Below are positions 15,634 through 22,330 of a stretch of 47,213 bases of DNA, piece by piece (position 1 is the first letter of the stretch; each line of letters begins with the position of its first letter). The position numbers were made by a program, and so were the translations under genes. Source of the stretch: Faecousia sp. (GTDB lineage Bacteria; Bacillota; Clostridia; Oscillospirales; Oscillospiraceae); the NCBI GenBank assembly GCA_029257715.1, contig JARIAT010000091.1, positions 1 through 47,213 of the forward strand, given 5' to 3'. The notes beneath the pieces are model-generated. The model saw only the letters and a list, made by a program, of their open reading frames with translations, made no database searches and had not been told where the DNA came from.

Positions 15634-15985
15634 CGGCTATCGATGACGCTGAACACCTGCTCCCGGGCAAACTCTGAATCCCGCTCCATGCCCAGATCGT
15701 CAATAATCAGCAACGGATAGCGGTTGAGGCTGTCGATAAATTCGTTTCGATCTCCCTGATAGAGTCCCGTCAGCGTATTGAGAATCCGGGGAAAATTGGT
15801 CATCAGTACCTTTACCCCCTGATCGATCAGGGCATTCGCAATGCACCCGGCCATGTAGGTTTTTCCAGTACCCACATTACCCCACAGCAGCAATCCCATG
15901 GCTTTTTTCTGCATCTCGTCCCAATGTTCCACATACCGCTTTGCCTTTTCCATCTTATCAAAAAAGCCTCCCTTCCACACGGAGC
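15634..15985 (-). pseudogene. Fragment of a DnaC/IstB-like ATPase gene
   Basis: The minus strand encodes MEKAKRYVEHWDEM, the Walker A LLLWGNVGTGKTYMAGCIAN, and the Walker B region YPLLIIDDLGMERDSEFARE with QVFSVIDSRY. This is the central AAA+ part of DnaC/IstB-like helicase-loader proteins common on Firmicute mobile elements. Both the N-terminal region and everything after the IDSRY motif are missing. The fragment abuts the truncated secreted-protein gene head to head at about 15630, which marks a recombination junction. Confidence 0.8.
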
Positions 15986-16015
15986 GCAAATAGAGCATAA
16001 ATTGCAAAAACAGAG

Positions 16016-16047
16016 AAAAGCCTCCGCTCAGACGAGCGGAGGCTTTT
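16016..16047 (-). terminator. Terminator after the STAND ATPase pseudogene
   Basis: A 14-bp stem AAAAGCCTCCGCTC with its complement and a 4-nt loop, just after the stop at 16056 on the minus strand. A TTTTC tract follows. Confidence 0.8.
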
Positions 16048-16055
16048 GCATTTGA

Positions 16056-17437
16056 TTATCCCATTGTACCGCAGAAGATCAGCGCCTGCTGTAGCTGATG
16101 CGTGACTGATTGCAGCTGTTCAGAGTCCTCTGAACGGTTCTGCGAATATAATTCCTGTGCCCTTTGGAAATGTTCCCGTGCCTCGTCCCGTTTTCCCATA
16201 ACCAAGGCCAGATACCCCATTCTATGCCGAACCTCGGCATAGAATGGGCACTGGTCAGAGTTCCACTGCCGGACGATTTTCTCTGCCTGCTCCATAATCT
16301 GATAGCCCTGTTCGGGCTTTCCTAGCTCCAGCAGAAGCATGGCGTAATTCTGATACTGGACCAGCTGATCGTGCCGCCAGTTCCGTAGCAAAGGTATGCC
16401 GGTGCAGCGTGTCGATAATCTCCCGCAGAAGCGCATCTCGCCGCTCCGGATAAGAAACAAACGAATGCATCAGTGCCAGTAGTTCCTCCGGTTCTAGCTC
16501 CCCCAGCTCCAGACCGTCCCGGTCCTCATATCGACAGCGGGTGATGAATAGGATGGAACAGCGATAGTCCAATACCGTATCCAGGAAATCATCCTGTCCC
16601 ATCGGGGTGTTGTAGTTGTCCCCGATCAGCAGGGTATCTTCCTTCATACTTTTCAATAGTCGGCTGTGCTTTTTTCAGTCGATCATCGTCCGAATCCTCA
16701 GGCCGGTCATCCGCAAAATCCAGATTCCGGATATCCCGGCTCAAATCCCCTGAGGAATTCAGATATAATACATTTGTGTACCATTTTCCATAATTTGGGG
16801 CGTACATTTTGCCAAGCTCACTTTTGCCGATACCGGGAATTCTCCAGAGAAAAACTTTATTTTTCTCTGTCATCAACCTGTGGAGTTCTTCCAGCTCCCG
16901 GGTTCTGCCCTGAAACCAGTGGCAGGGTCTGGGAATGCCCTCATCAAATACAAGATCCCGTAGGATCGGTGACAGGCTCCCTGATTCCATCCGACAGCGC
17001 AGCTTGGGATCTCTCCTCTGAAATCTACGAAACATAGCATAGCACAGTTCTTCGCAGACAAAGACTTGCTCCAACTTCTGCAACAGCAGCTCCTGCTTTT
17101 TGTCTTCGGACACCGAAGGGTCCTGAATCAGCAGATCCCGAAGTTCCTGAACAGCCATAGTCCGGTCTATGAGCATAGGAAAAATTTTCTTCTCCAGCGT
17201 CTCTCTTAGTTGTACCTTATGGCCGGGATCGTGGTAATGGCTGCTGATCCGGGGACTGATTGGGGCCTGACCATTGAACCACTTGCACACCTGGCTGTTG
17301 TCAAAGTCGAAGTCCTCATTATCATTCAAAAAGTCCTCAAACAGTACGTAGATCAAATCCAGCTGGTTGGAACAGAGATCTTCGTCCAGATACCTGCGCA
17401 AAACTGCCATGATTGATGCAAAATCCAATCTTTCCAT
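16056..17437 (-). pseudogene. Frameshifted and internally deleted STAND/TPR ATPase gene
   Basis: Three overlapping minus-strand frames form one broken gene. The first (from ATG 17437, after GGGGG) has an N-terminal helical domain, then WFQGRTRELEELHRLM and a P-loop RIPGIGKSELGK. A run of six A (16675-16670) shifts the frame; one A fewer would continue into LLKSMKEDTLLIGDNYNT and LFITRCRYEDRDGLELGELE. A second break near 16400 joins HTFATELAAR directly to a TPR C-terminus (YQNYAMLLLELGKPEQG). The intact family is much longer, so the middle is deleted. Intact STAND ATPases act as signal-sensing switches, but this copy should be inactive. Confidence 0.8.
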
Positions 17438-17605
17438 ATTTACCCCCTTGGCGGTTCCATTCGCTCCCGATTGGCGCTCCATGTTTTTTCTGCGGATCTT
17501 TTGTAAGATATGCTCACAACAAGGTAAGCCCATTGTATCATAGGCCTTCAGAGATATGAACAAATTTTCGTAAATAACTTATCACATTTGAAAGGGGTGA
17601 TCCTC

Positions 17606-17812
17606 ATGGGCAAAAAATCCACTATCAATCTCATTCTGCACTTCCCACAGACGGAGGCTGCCAGACAGGAATTGGCCCGCCGGGCGGCACAGATCCACGC
17701 CGACTCCATCCTGGAAAGGATCAACGCCCTGGACTGCCCCCAGGATCAGAAGTTACAGCTTCTGGACGCTATTATTGAAGATACAAAGCAGAAGATGACC
17801 GCTGCGAAGTAA
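17606..17812 (+). CDS. Small conserved-looking protein of unknown function (68 aa)
   Basis: The protein starts MGKKSTINLILHFPQTEAAR and is mostly helical, with a central ALDCPQDQKLQLLDAIIEDT segment. AAAGGGG precedes ATG 17606 and a strong terminator follows, so it is a self-contained transcription unit divergent from the ATPase pseudogene. It is small, charged and soluble, and well preserved among decayed neighbours. The C. difficile skin element uses a small skin-encoded protein as recombination directionality factor. This gene is one candidate for that role, by size and location only. Confidence 0.6.
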   Translation: MGKKSTINLILHFPQTEAARQELARRAAQIHADSILERINALDCPQDQKLQLLDAIIEDTKQKMTAAK

Positions 17813-17815
17813 AAC

Positions 17816-17853
17816 GAAGCCCCAAGCCAAACAGCTTGGGGCTTCGTTTTTTC
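17816..17853 (+). terminator. Terminator of the 68-aa gene
   Basis: Stem GAAGCCCCAAGC/GCTTGGGGCTTC with a 6-nt loop and GTTTTTTC, 4 nt after the stop codon. Confidence 0.9.
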
Positions 17854-18007
17854 ATCAGGGGAACACTTAAATCCGTTCAGGATTGCTCTAATAATTGAGA
17901 ATGGCTGTTAACCGCTCTATACACATTACAAAAACGATTCTTATGTTGCCGCCGGTCTTTGTTAAATAACATATTTGCTGAATCTGAAGTTGAACCAAAG
18001 AAAAACA

Positions 18008-18026
18008 AACATATCGTTTTGTGTAA
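18008..18026 (+). repeat. 19-bp inverted repeat, copy 1 (possible operator)
   Basis: AACATATCGTTTTGTGTAA occurs here and as its exact complement at 19871-19889. Copy 1 is also half of a local palindrome: AACATATCG at 18008 and CGATATGTT at 18045-18053. It lies upstream of the small membrane-peptide ORF (18073). Confidence 0.7.
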
Positions 18027-18072
18027 TTTTTGTATATCTTCTGGCGATATGTTCTTTTCAAGAGATCACAGT

Positions 18073-18273
18073 ATGATAAATACATCAGTTAACAAAGGTT
18101 GTGATGACATAAAAAATTTAAAATCAATGTTATGTGCAGTTGTAGCCTGCTTCTCTCTGATAACCATGTGGTCAGTTACAGTTCCGTGCTACAAGCAGGC
18201 CCAAAGTCGAACAGATTCGCCTAGTACATATCACTATCCAATTTATACAGAAGAACAGAATGTAAGAGACTGA
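18073..18273 (+). CDS. Possible small membrane or signalling peptide (66 aa)
   Basis: From ATG 18073 the ORF reads MINTSVNKGCDDIKNLKS, then one hydrophobic helix (MLCAVVACFSLITMWSVTV) and a polar tail ending TYHYPIYTEEQNVRD. The layout of a charged start, one helix and a short outer tail fits a peptide pro-signal or a small membrane protein. It converges on the RNPP-like regulator and overlaps its 3' end by 31 nt. A weak AAGAGA precedes the start, and upstream lies a copy of the 19-bp repeat. The in-frame start at 17959 looks less likely. Coding is not certain. Confidence 0.4.
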   Translation: MINTSVNKGCDDIKNLKSMLCAVVACFSLITMWSVTVPCYKQAQSRTDSPSTYHYPIYTEEQNVRD

Positions 18274-19205
18274 AGATCCACATTCAGAAGAGTTTTGGCT
18301 TCTTCAATCAGGTAATGTCGGCTGTTTTCCTTGCCGAAGGCTTTCATAACATAGTATGCCTGTAAAAAGAGGTCCAAACTTTTCTGATCGTCCCCTAAAG
18401 CATGCTCACATCCCGCAGCCAGTCCAATAAGCTCAGGCAGATATTCGTAATAGGCGTGTTTTAATGCAATAGATCGTCCTTCTCTTGTTAATTCCAGCGC
18501 ATCCTGGTATTGACCAATTGTATACAGCTCAACAGCGTAATTGTAAATGACAAGTCCGATGTGTCCCACAGCCGGATTGGAAAAGTGCTTTTTGATATAT
18601 TGATAGAGCTGATGCAGAATTTCAATCGCATCCATATGTTTGTGGTCTTCAATACTGACCGCTGCAATTTGGTTGATGATTTTGATTTCATCTGTTGTAT
18701 ATAGGCCTCTTCCAATATCCGAAATATCAAAAGAGGGAGAAGTCATCTGCATTGCCTGAATCAACATTTTTTTCTTTTCTTCGGGTGTGTATGGGCCATC
18801 TGATTTACCGAGAATTACCATCGAACAAATGATATGCTGCTGTATTAAGAGGTCATCAGGATCTGCTGCTTCTTTTAGTTTTTGATGAAGCTTGAGACCT
18901 TCTTCCCTATATTGGAAACGATTTTCTTCAGAACAGTGTTCAAAATGGGTATTGCAGTCGGTTATTTGACGCCAGAGATCTTCAATTTTCAACTCTTTGC
19001 TGCTGAGCAGCGCATAGTATCGGTTGGTGGGCATAGCCAGTCTGCCCAATAGTGCATTTAAATTCCGTCGAGACGGGGTCTGTTTTCCATTTTCCAATCT
19101 GGAGATCGTCACCGGTTCACAAATTCCATCGCATAGCTGCTCCTGTGTCAACCCCAGTTCCAACCGACGCTTTTTCATCGCTTCGCCTAAGAATATTTCT
19201 TGCAT
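18243..19205 (-). CDS. RNPP/Rgg-like transcriptional regulator (XRE HTH plus TPR)
   Basis: The 320-aa protein has an N-terminal XRE helix-turn-helix (MKKRRLELGLTQEQLCDGIC, PVTISRLENGKQTPSRRNLN) followed by about 250 residues of helical TPR-like repeats. This is the layout of RNPP/Rgg/PlcR regulators, which bind short secreted peptides that are re-imported. The ATG follows GGGGAG. It is divergent from a 31-aa Cys-containing peptide gene, and the shared 144-bp region has an imperfect palindrome (19288-19317). It probably controls the peptide/radical-SAM/ABC genes (inference). It appears intact, unlike many cargo genes. Confidence 0.85.
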   Translation of the reverse strand: MQEIFLGEAMKKRRLELGLTQEQLCDGICEPVTISRLENGKQTPSRRNLNALLGRLAMPTNRYYALLSSKELKIEDLWRQITDCNTHFEHCSEENRFQYREEGLKLHQKLKEAADPDDLLIQQHIICSMVILGKSDGPYTPEEKKKMLIQAMQMTSPSFDISDIGRGLYTTDEIKIINQIAAVSIEDHKHMDAIEILHQLYQYIKKHFSNPAVGHIGLVIYNYAVELYTIGQYQDALELTREGRSIALKHAYYEYLPELIGLAAGCEHALGDDQKSLDLFLQAYYVMKAFGKENSRHYLIEEAKTLLNVDLQSLTFCSSV

Positions 19206-19287
19206 AAACTTACTCCCCTTTTTATTCCATTATATTGTATCAAAAATGAAAACAATTGTCTATTGTGTTACGAGCTTTGTATATTAT

Positions 19288-19317
19288 ACATTATTTCACT
19301 ATGTTGCGTGATAATGT
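19288..19317 (+). promoter_or_regulatory. Imperfect palindrome between regulator and precursor peptide
   Basis: ACATTAT (19288-19294) and ATAATGT (19311-19317) form 7-bp arms 16 bp apart in the divergent promoter region. Such dyads are typical operators for HTH regulators. AT-rich -10-like sequences overlap it on both strands. Confidence 0.4.
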
Positions 19318-19348
19318 TTAATATAAATCTAGGAAAGAAGGTAAAATC

Positions 19349-19444
19349 ATGGAAGTTATTTGTGAAAAGAATCCCGAAGAAATAGCTCTTATAATGGATT
19401 TGAACAAAACTTGTCATAACAATATTTGTCCTATCCATGGGTAA
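19349..19444 (+). CDS. 31-aa RiPP-like precursor peptide
   Basis: ATG 19349 follows GAAAGAAGG at 7 nt. The ORF encodes a 31-residue peptide with an acidic leader-like part (MEVICEKNPEEIALIMDLNK) and a short core TCHNNICPIHG with two Cys four residues apart (CHNNIC). A radical SAM gene remnant and an ABC exporter follow. This order (regulator, peptide, hairpin, radical SAM enzyme, exporter) is that of peptide natural-product clusters in which a radical SAM enzyme crosslinks Cys or other side chains. The peptide class is not one I recognise. Because the enzyme is broken, the peptide may now be exported unmodified or not at all. Confidence 0.7.
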   Translation: MEVICEKNPEEIALIMDLNKTCHNNICPIHG

Positions 19445-19453
19445 TCCATTGGG

Positions 19454-19492
19454 AATTGAGCGTATCCGAATTATTTTCTGGTACGCTCAATT
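19454..19492 (+). terminator. Hairpin between precursor and radical SAM remnant
   Basis: An 11-bp stem AATTGAGCGTA/TACGCTCAATT with a 17-nt loop lies 10 nt after the precursor stop. The T-tract is short. Such hairpins often give more precursor than enzyme mRNA by attenuation or 3' protection. Confidence 0.6.
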
Positions 19493-19869
19493 TCATATAA
19501 GGATCTTTTCTGTAAGGATGGCTACCGAGAGCTGCAATTTTCGTTGTCCATACTGTTATGAGAATCATACATCAATTTTTATTCGTCCTGAAATTCTGAA
19601 GACTATTCAACGATACATTGTAGACCAAGTCCCCCACTACAAAAAAGTAATTCTTGCATGGTTTGGCGGTGAACCCACTCTATGCAAAAACATGTACCGT
19701 ATGTTTGCTCTCTTGGGATGAGTTGCAATAATAATATAAACGGGACTCTTGGTAAAGAGTTATTATCGTGTATGAATAGAGGATGCAAAAAAATGTCATC
19801 ACCCATGGCCTTGATCCCAATACATACTGCGATATGTGTTTAAAAAATTCTAATCTGAGGAAATTGTAA
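19493..19869 (+). pseudogene. Broken radical SAM (SPASM-type) maturase gene
   Basis: The 5' part encodes TESCNFRCPYCYENH, the CxxxCxxC iron-sulfur motif, and later LAWFGGEPTL, a conserved SAM-binding region. Homology then stops, and about 100 bp later a second frame encodes THGLDPNTYCDMCLKNSN to a TAA at 19867-19869, resembling a Cys-containing SPASM C-terminus. A run of seven A (19777-19783) separates two frames of the tail. The coding total is about 120 codons, against the 350-450 expected, so most of the barrel and auxiliary cluster domain is deleted. The start region is also missing. Its place between the precursor and exporter indicates it once modified the 31-aa peptide. Confidence 0.8.
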
Positions 19870-19870
19870 T

Positions 19871-19889
19871 TTACACAAAACGATATGTT
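19871..19889 (-). repeat. 19-bp inverted repeat, copy 2 (possible operator)
   Basis: TTACACAAAACGATATGTT is the exact complement of copy 1 at 18008-18026. It starts 2 nt after the radical SAM remnant and about 88 nt before the ABC exporter start. The following CTTTC also resembles sequence after the CGATATGTT at 18045. Confidence 0.7.
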
Positions 19890-19976
19890 CTTTCTAATTC
19901 TTATACGGTATGATATATAAAATAAATTGCATCTTTCTTTCTCACCGGTAACAGTTTTTAGATTGGAGTGATTAGT

Positions 19977-21584
19977 ATGGCATATTATCTCAGAAAGCAC
20001 TGGTTAATCAACGGATTTGTAGTCTTTCTGCAAATCGTATGGGCAGGAATCACCGTTTTAATCAACGGTGTACTGATTATTTCGTCGAAGCAGATTTTTG
20101 ATCTAAACCTGAAGGGATTCCTGTTTTGGAGTCTCATTGAGGTGACCATCTGGATGGTATATATCGGACTGGAGTATACACGCACATGGGCCAAATCGAA
20201 AGCCAAGATGATTATGAACAACCATGTCCGGCAGGACATGGCAGCCACCCTGCTTCATCAGAATTACAAAGATTTTCACGAAAAACAGAGCGGTGAGTAT
20301 CTGTCCATGATGACCAATGATGTAAAGCAGATTTCTGAACTGGGTTGGGATTCTTTCTACGCAATTATCTCCATTAGTGCGCAAATTGTTTTCAGCATCA
20401 TCAGTCTTGCAATCCTTCACTGGTCTTTACTTGCGGCAACACTTCTGGTGAGTGTTATAATTCTGACGATTCCAAATCTACTCTCCAAGCGAGCAGAAAA
20501 GTTGGGAGAAGATTGTGCCCGGCAGCAAGCAAAAGCCATGGACAAGATGAGAGATCTGCTGCAGGGTCTGGATATACTCCGCTTCTTTGGCCGTACGCGC
20601 AGATTTGAGGAAGGGAATCTGGAAGCCAGCCGGCAGATGGAACAGCCCCACCACAAAATGACCTATGTTCAGGGAATTTACGGAATTGGGATCAACCTCA
20701 TCACGCTGTTCACGCAGGTCATTCTGAATATTATGATGGGTGTCATGTCTATTCAGGGAATCATCATTGAGACTGCATGGATTGGCGGCGGTAATTATGC
20801 CAGCACCGTCTGCAACGGTCTCGGCTCTGTCGGTCAGAACTTGGTTGCCATCAAGTCCAGTAAGCCCTATTTCGCAAAGATCACTGTTCGGGCAAACACC
20901 ATCTCTAACCACAAATCTGATGAGATCAAGCCCATGCAGAATGGGATTTCCGTCGAACACTTGACCTTCGGCTATGACGATCACGAGATCATCCATGATC
21001 TGTCCCTCTCCTTCCAAAAGGGCGGAAAATATGCACTGACCGGCCCCTCCGGCTGTGGAAAGTCTACCCTGCTCAAGATCCTGCTGGGCTGGCTGACAGA
21101 CTACAGCGGTATGGTCAAGCTAGACGGCAAAGATATTAGAAGCTACACCGTTGAGCAGCTACAGCAGCAGATGAGCTACATCGAGCAGAATGTGTACTTG
21201 TTCCATTCCACCATTCGGGATAATATCACACTTGGGGAAACGTATTCAGACGAGTTACTCAACCGTGCGCTCAAAAACAGTGCTCTCATTTCTGATCTGG
21301 AAACAATGCCTCTGGGGCTTGAAACCCCCATCGGAGAAAACGGCAGCAACCTGTCTGGCGGTCAGAAGCAGCGTGTGGCCATTGCAAGAGCTTTGATCCA
21401 TAACCGTTCGATTCTTCTGGTGGACGAAGGCACCAGTGCATTGGATCAGAAGAATGCCGATATTGTTGAAAAAAGCTTGCTGGAGAACCCGGATCTGACA
21501 TTGATCCTCGTCAGCCATCATCTGTCCCCCGAACGAAAAGCACAGTTCACCAAGGTCTACGAACTAGAAACCGTAAAGGCATAA
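19977..21584 (+). CDS. ABC exporter (fused membrane and ATPase domains)
   Basis: The 535-aa protein has an N-terminal exporter-type membrane domain (about residues 1-300) and a C-terminal ATPase: Walker [11 protein letters not shown]-loop YIEQNVYLF, signature LSGGQKQR, Walker B ILLVDEGTSALD and switch His in VSHH. No peptidase C39 domain is present, so leader removal would need another enzyme. It most likely exports the peptide encoded at 19349, from gene order. ATG 19977 is preferred over GTG 19968 because GGAG lies 8 nt upstream. It appears intact and may be driven from a promoter near the 19-bp repeat. Confidence 0.9.
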   Translation: MAYYLRKHWLINGFVVFLQIVWAGITVLINGVLIISSKQIFDLNLKGFLFWSLIEVTIWMVYIGLEYTRTWAKSKAKMIMNNHVRQDMAATLLHQNYKDFHEKQSGEYLSMMTNDVKQISELGWDSFYAIISISAQIVFSIISLAILHWSLLAATLLVSVIILTIPNLLSKRAEKLGEDCARQQAKAMDKMRDLLQGLDILRFFGRTRRFEEGNLEASRQMEQPHHKMTYVQGIYGIGINLITLFTQVILNIMMGVMSIQGIIIETAWIGGGNYASTVCNGLGSVGQNLVAIKSSKPYFAKITVRANTISNHKSDEIKPMQNGISVEHLTFGYDDHEIIHDLSLSFQKGGKYALTGPSGCGKSTLLKILLGWLTDYSGMVKLDGKDIRSYTVEQLQQQMSYIEQNVYLFHSTIRDNITLGETYSDELLNRALKNSALISDLETMPLGLETPIGENGSNLSGGQKQRVAIARALIHNRSILLVDEGTSALDQKNADIVEKSLLENPDLTLILVSHHLSPERKAQFTKVYELETVKA

Positions 21585-21629
21585 CACACGCAGAGAAAAA
21601 CATTTCCATTATCTGGTTTTACAACGAAT

Positions 21630-21663
21630 ATAAGCCCGCAAGACATTAGTCTCGCGGGCTTAT
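21630..21663. terminator. Hairpin between the ABC exporter and the sigK N-terminal part
   Basis: A 15-bp stem ATAAGCCCGC plus five pairs, loop of 4, lies between two converging reading frames. The minus strand folds with only one G-U pair, while the plus strand has one mismatch. Neither side has a strong T-run, so it is a weak bidirectional terminator at best. Confidence 0.6.
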
Positions 21664-21673
21664 GCTATATCCA

Positions 21674-22222
21674 TTATTTGAAAAACGTCTCCCAGCTTCT
21701 GTAACTAATGATCTTTGCTTCATTCTCCCAGACCCTCAGCCTCTTGATGGGGATGCCGGACTTTTCTGCAAATTCTTTTTGGCTGAGGCCTGTCCGGCTG
21801 CGGATGGAACGGATTTGACTTCCTTGCCCATCATTGAGGATCCAGAAAGAAAAAGAGACTGCACTGCCCATGCCAGAATTCCATGGTGTGAGGATTTCAT
21901 TTTCAATACATCGGGATGCGTATGTCGCAAGGCGAATGTGCTTATCCATCTGGTAAGTGCTGACGGCTTTAATCAGACCGATGGTCCCAATTGAAATGAG
22001 ATCCTCCTGATCCGACTCCTGCGCATAGTATTTCTTCATAATATGGGCCACCAGCCTCAGATTCCGTTCGATGAGTATATTTCTGGCTTCCAGATCCCCC
22101 TGAGCAGCCAAAGTCAGATAGTGCTGTTCCTCTTCCGGTTCCAATGGCTTTGGAAACCCGCCGGAGGAAAGCTGCAGCGAATAGAGCAGTCCTCCCAAGG
22201 CTAGCCATACGGTGGGCAGCAT
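21674..22222 (-). CDS. sigK: sigK, N-terminal part with in-frame skin-encoded tail
   Basis: The minus-strand ORF from ATG 22222 begins [20 protein letters not shown], a hydrophobic start like the pro-sequence of pro-sigma-K, then [18 protein letters not shown] and region 2 ([46 protein letters not shown]). Sigma-K identity ends at the att core 21889-21902. The frame then runs on inside the element for about 70 codons, ending [20 protein letters not shown] and a short tail, which resembles an XRE helix-turn-helix. The unrearranged gene thus makes a region-2-only protein with a foreign tail. ATG 22222 with GGAGGGG upstream is preferred over GTG 22231. Excision replaces the tail by the C-terminal part, giving about 226 aa. 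Confidence 0.92.
   Translation of the reverse strand: MLPTVWLALGGLLYSLQLSSGGFPKPLEPEEEQHYLTLAAQGDLEARNILIERNLRLVAHIMKKYYAQESDQEDLISIGTIGLIKAVSTYQMDKHIRLATYASRCIENEILTPWNSGMGSAVSFSFWILNDGQGSQIRSIRSRTGLSQKEFAEKSGIPIKRLRVWENEAKIISYRSWETFFK
21889..21902 (-). repeat. att core, right end of the skin-like element
   Basis: Second copy of TGAGGATTTCATTT in direct orientation to 11386-11399. It encodes NEIL at the end of the sigma-K N-terminal part. Confidence 0.93.
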
Positions 22223-22285
22223 ATCCTTCACCCCCTCCGTTCAGCTTATTCTGCCACATCCGTTTCCATGCCTTCTTAAAAAGAA

Positions 22286-22313
22286 ATAAGGCTCCGAATT
22301 TTCAGAGCCTTAT
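22286..22313 (-). terminator. Terminator of the galactoside importer operon
   Basis: Stem ATAAGGCTC/GAGCCTTAT with a 10-nt loop, followed on the minus strand by TTCTTTTT, just after the YesL-like gene. It also insulates sigK, whose start is 64 nt further on. Confidence 0.8.
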
Positions 22314-22330
22314 CGCTCGGATTCCTCCGA

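Larger units (their letters stand above)
11386..21888. mobile_element. skin-like prophage-derived element interrupting sigK (10,503 bp)
   Basis: The segment between the two 14-bp direct repeats splits sigK at the codons for NEIL/M, the conserved region used by skin elements in Bacillus subtilis (about 48 kb) and Clostridioides difficile (about 15 kb). It holds a large serine recombinase at the left end transcribed in the same direction as sigK. The cargo is a mix of VanZ, secreted proteins, fragments of regulators and ATPases, and a RiPP-like peptide cluster. No capsid, tail, terminase or conjugation gene is visible, so it is a reduced element. Precise excision would restore an intact sigK reading frame, as expected for developmentally controlled rearrangement in the mother cell (family knowledge). 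Confidence 0.92.

Noticed and set aside
11386..21888. Interpretation as an integrative conjugative element
   Set aside because: No relaxase, type IV secretion, FtsK/VirD4-like or replication gene is visible; only a DnaC/IstB fragment remains, and the insertion point in sigK fits a skin element.
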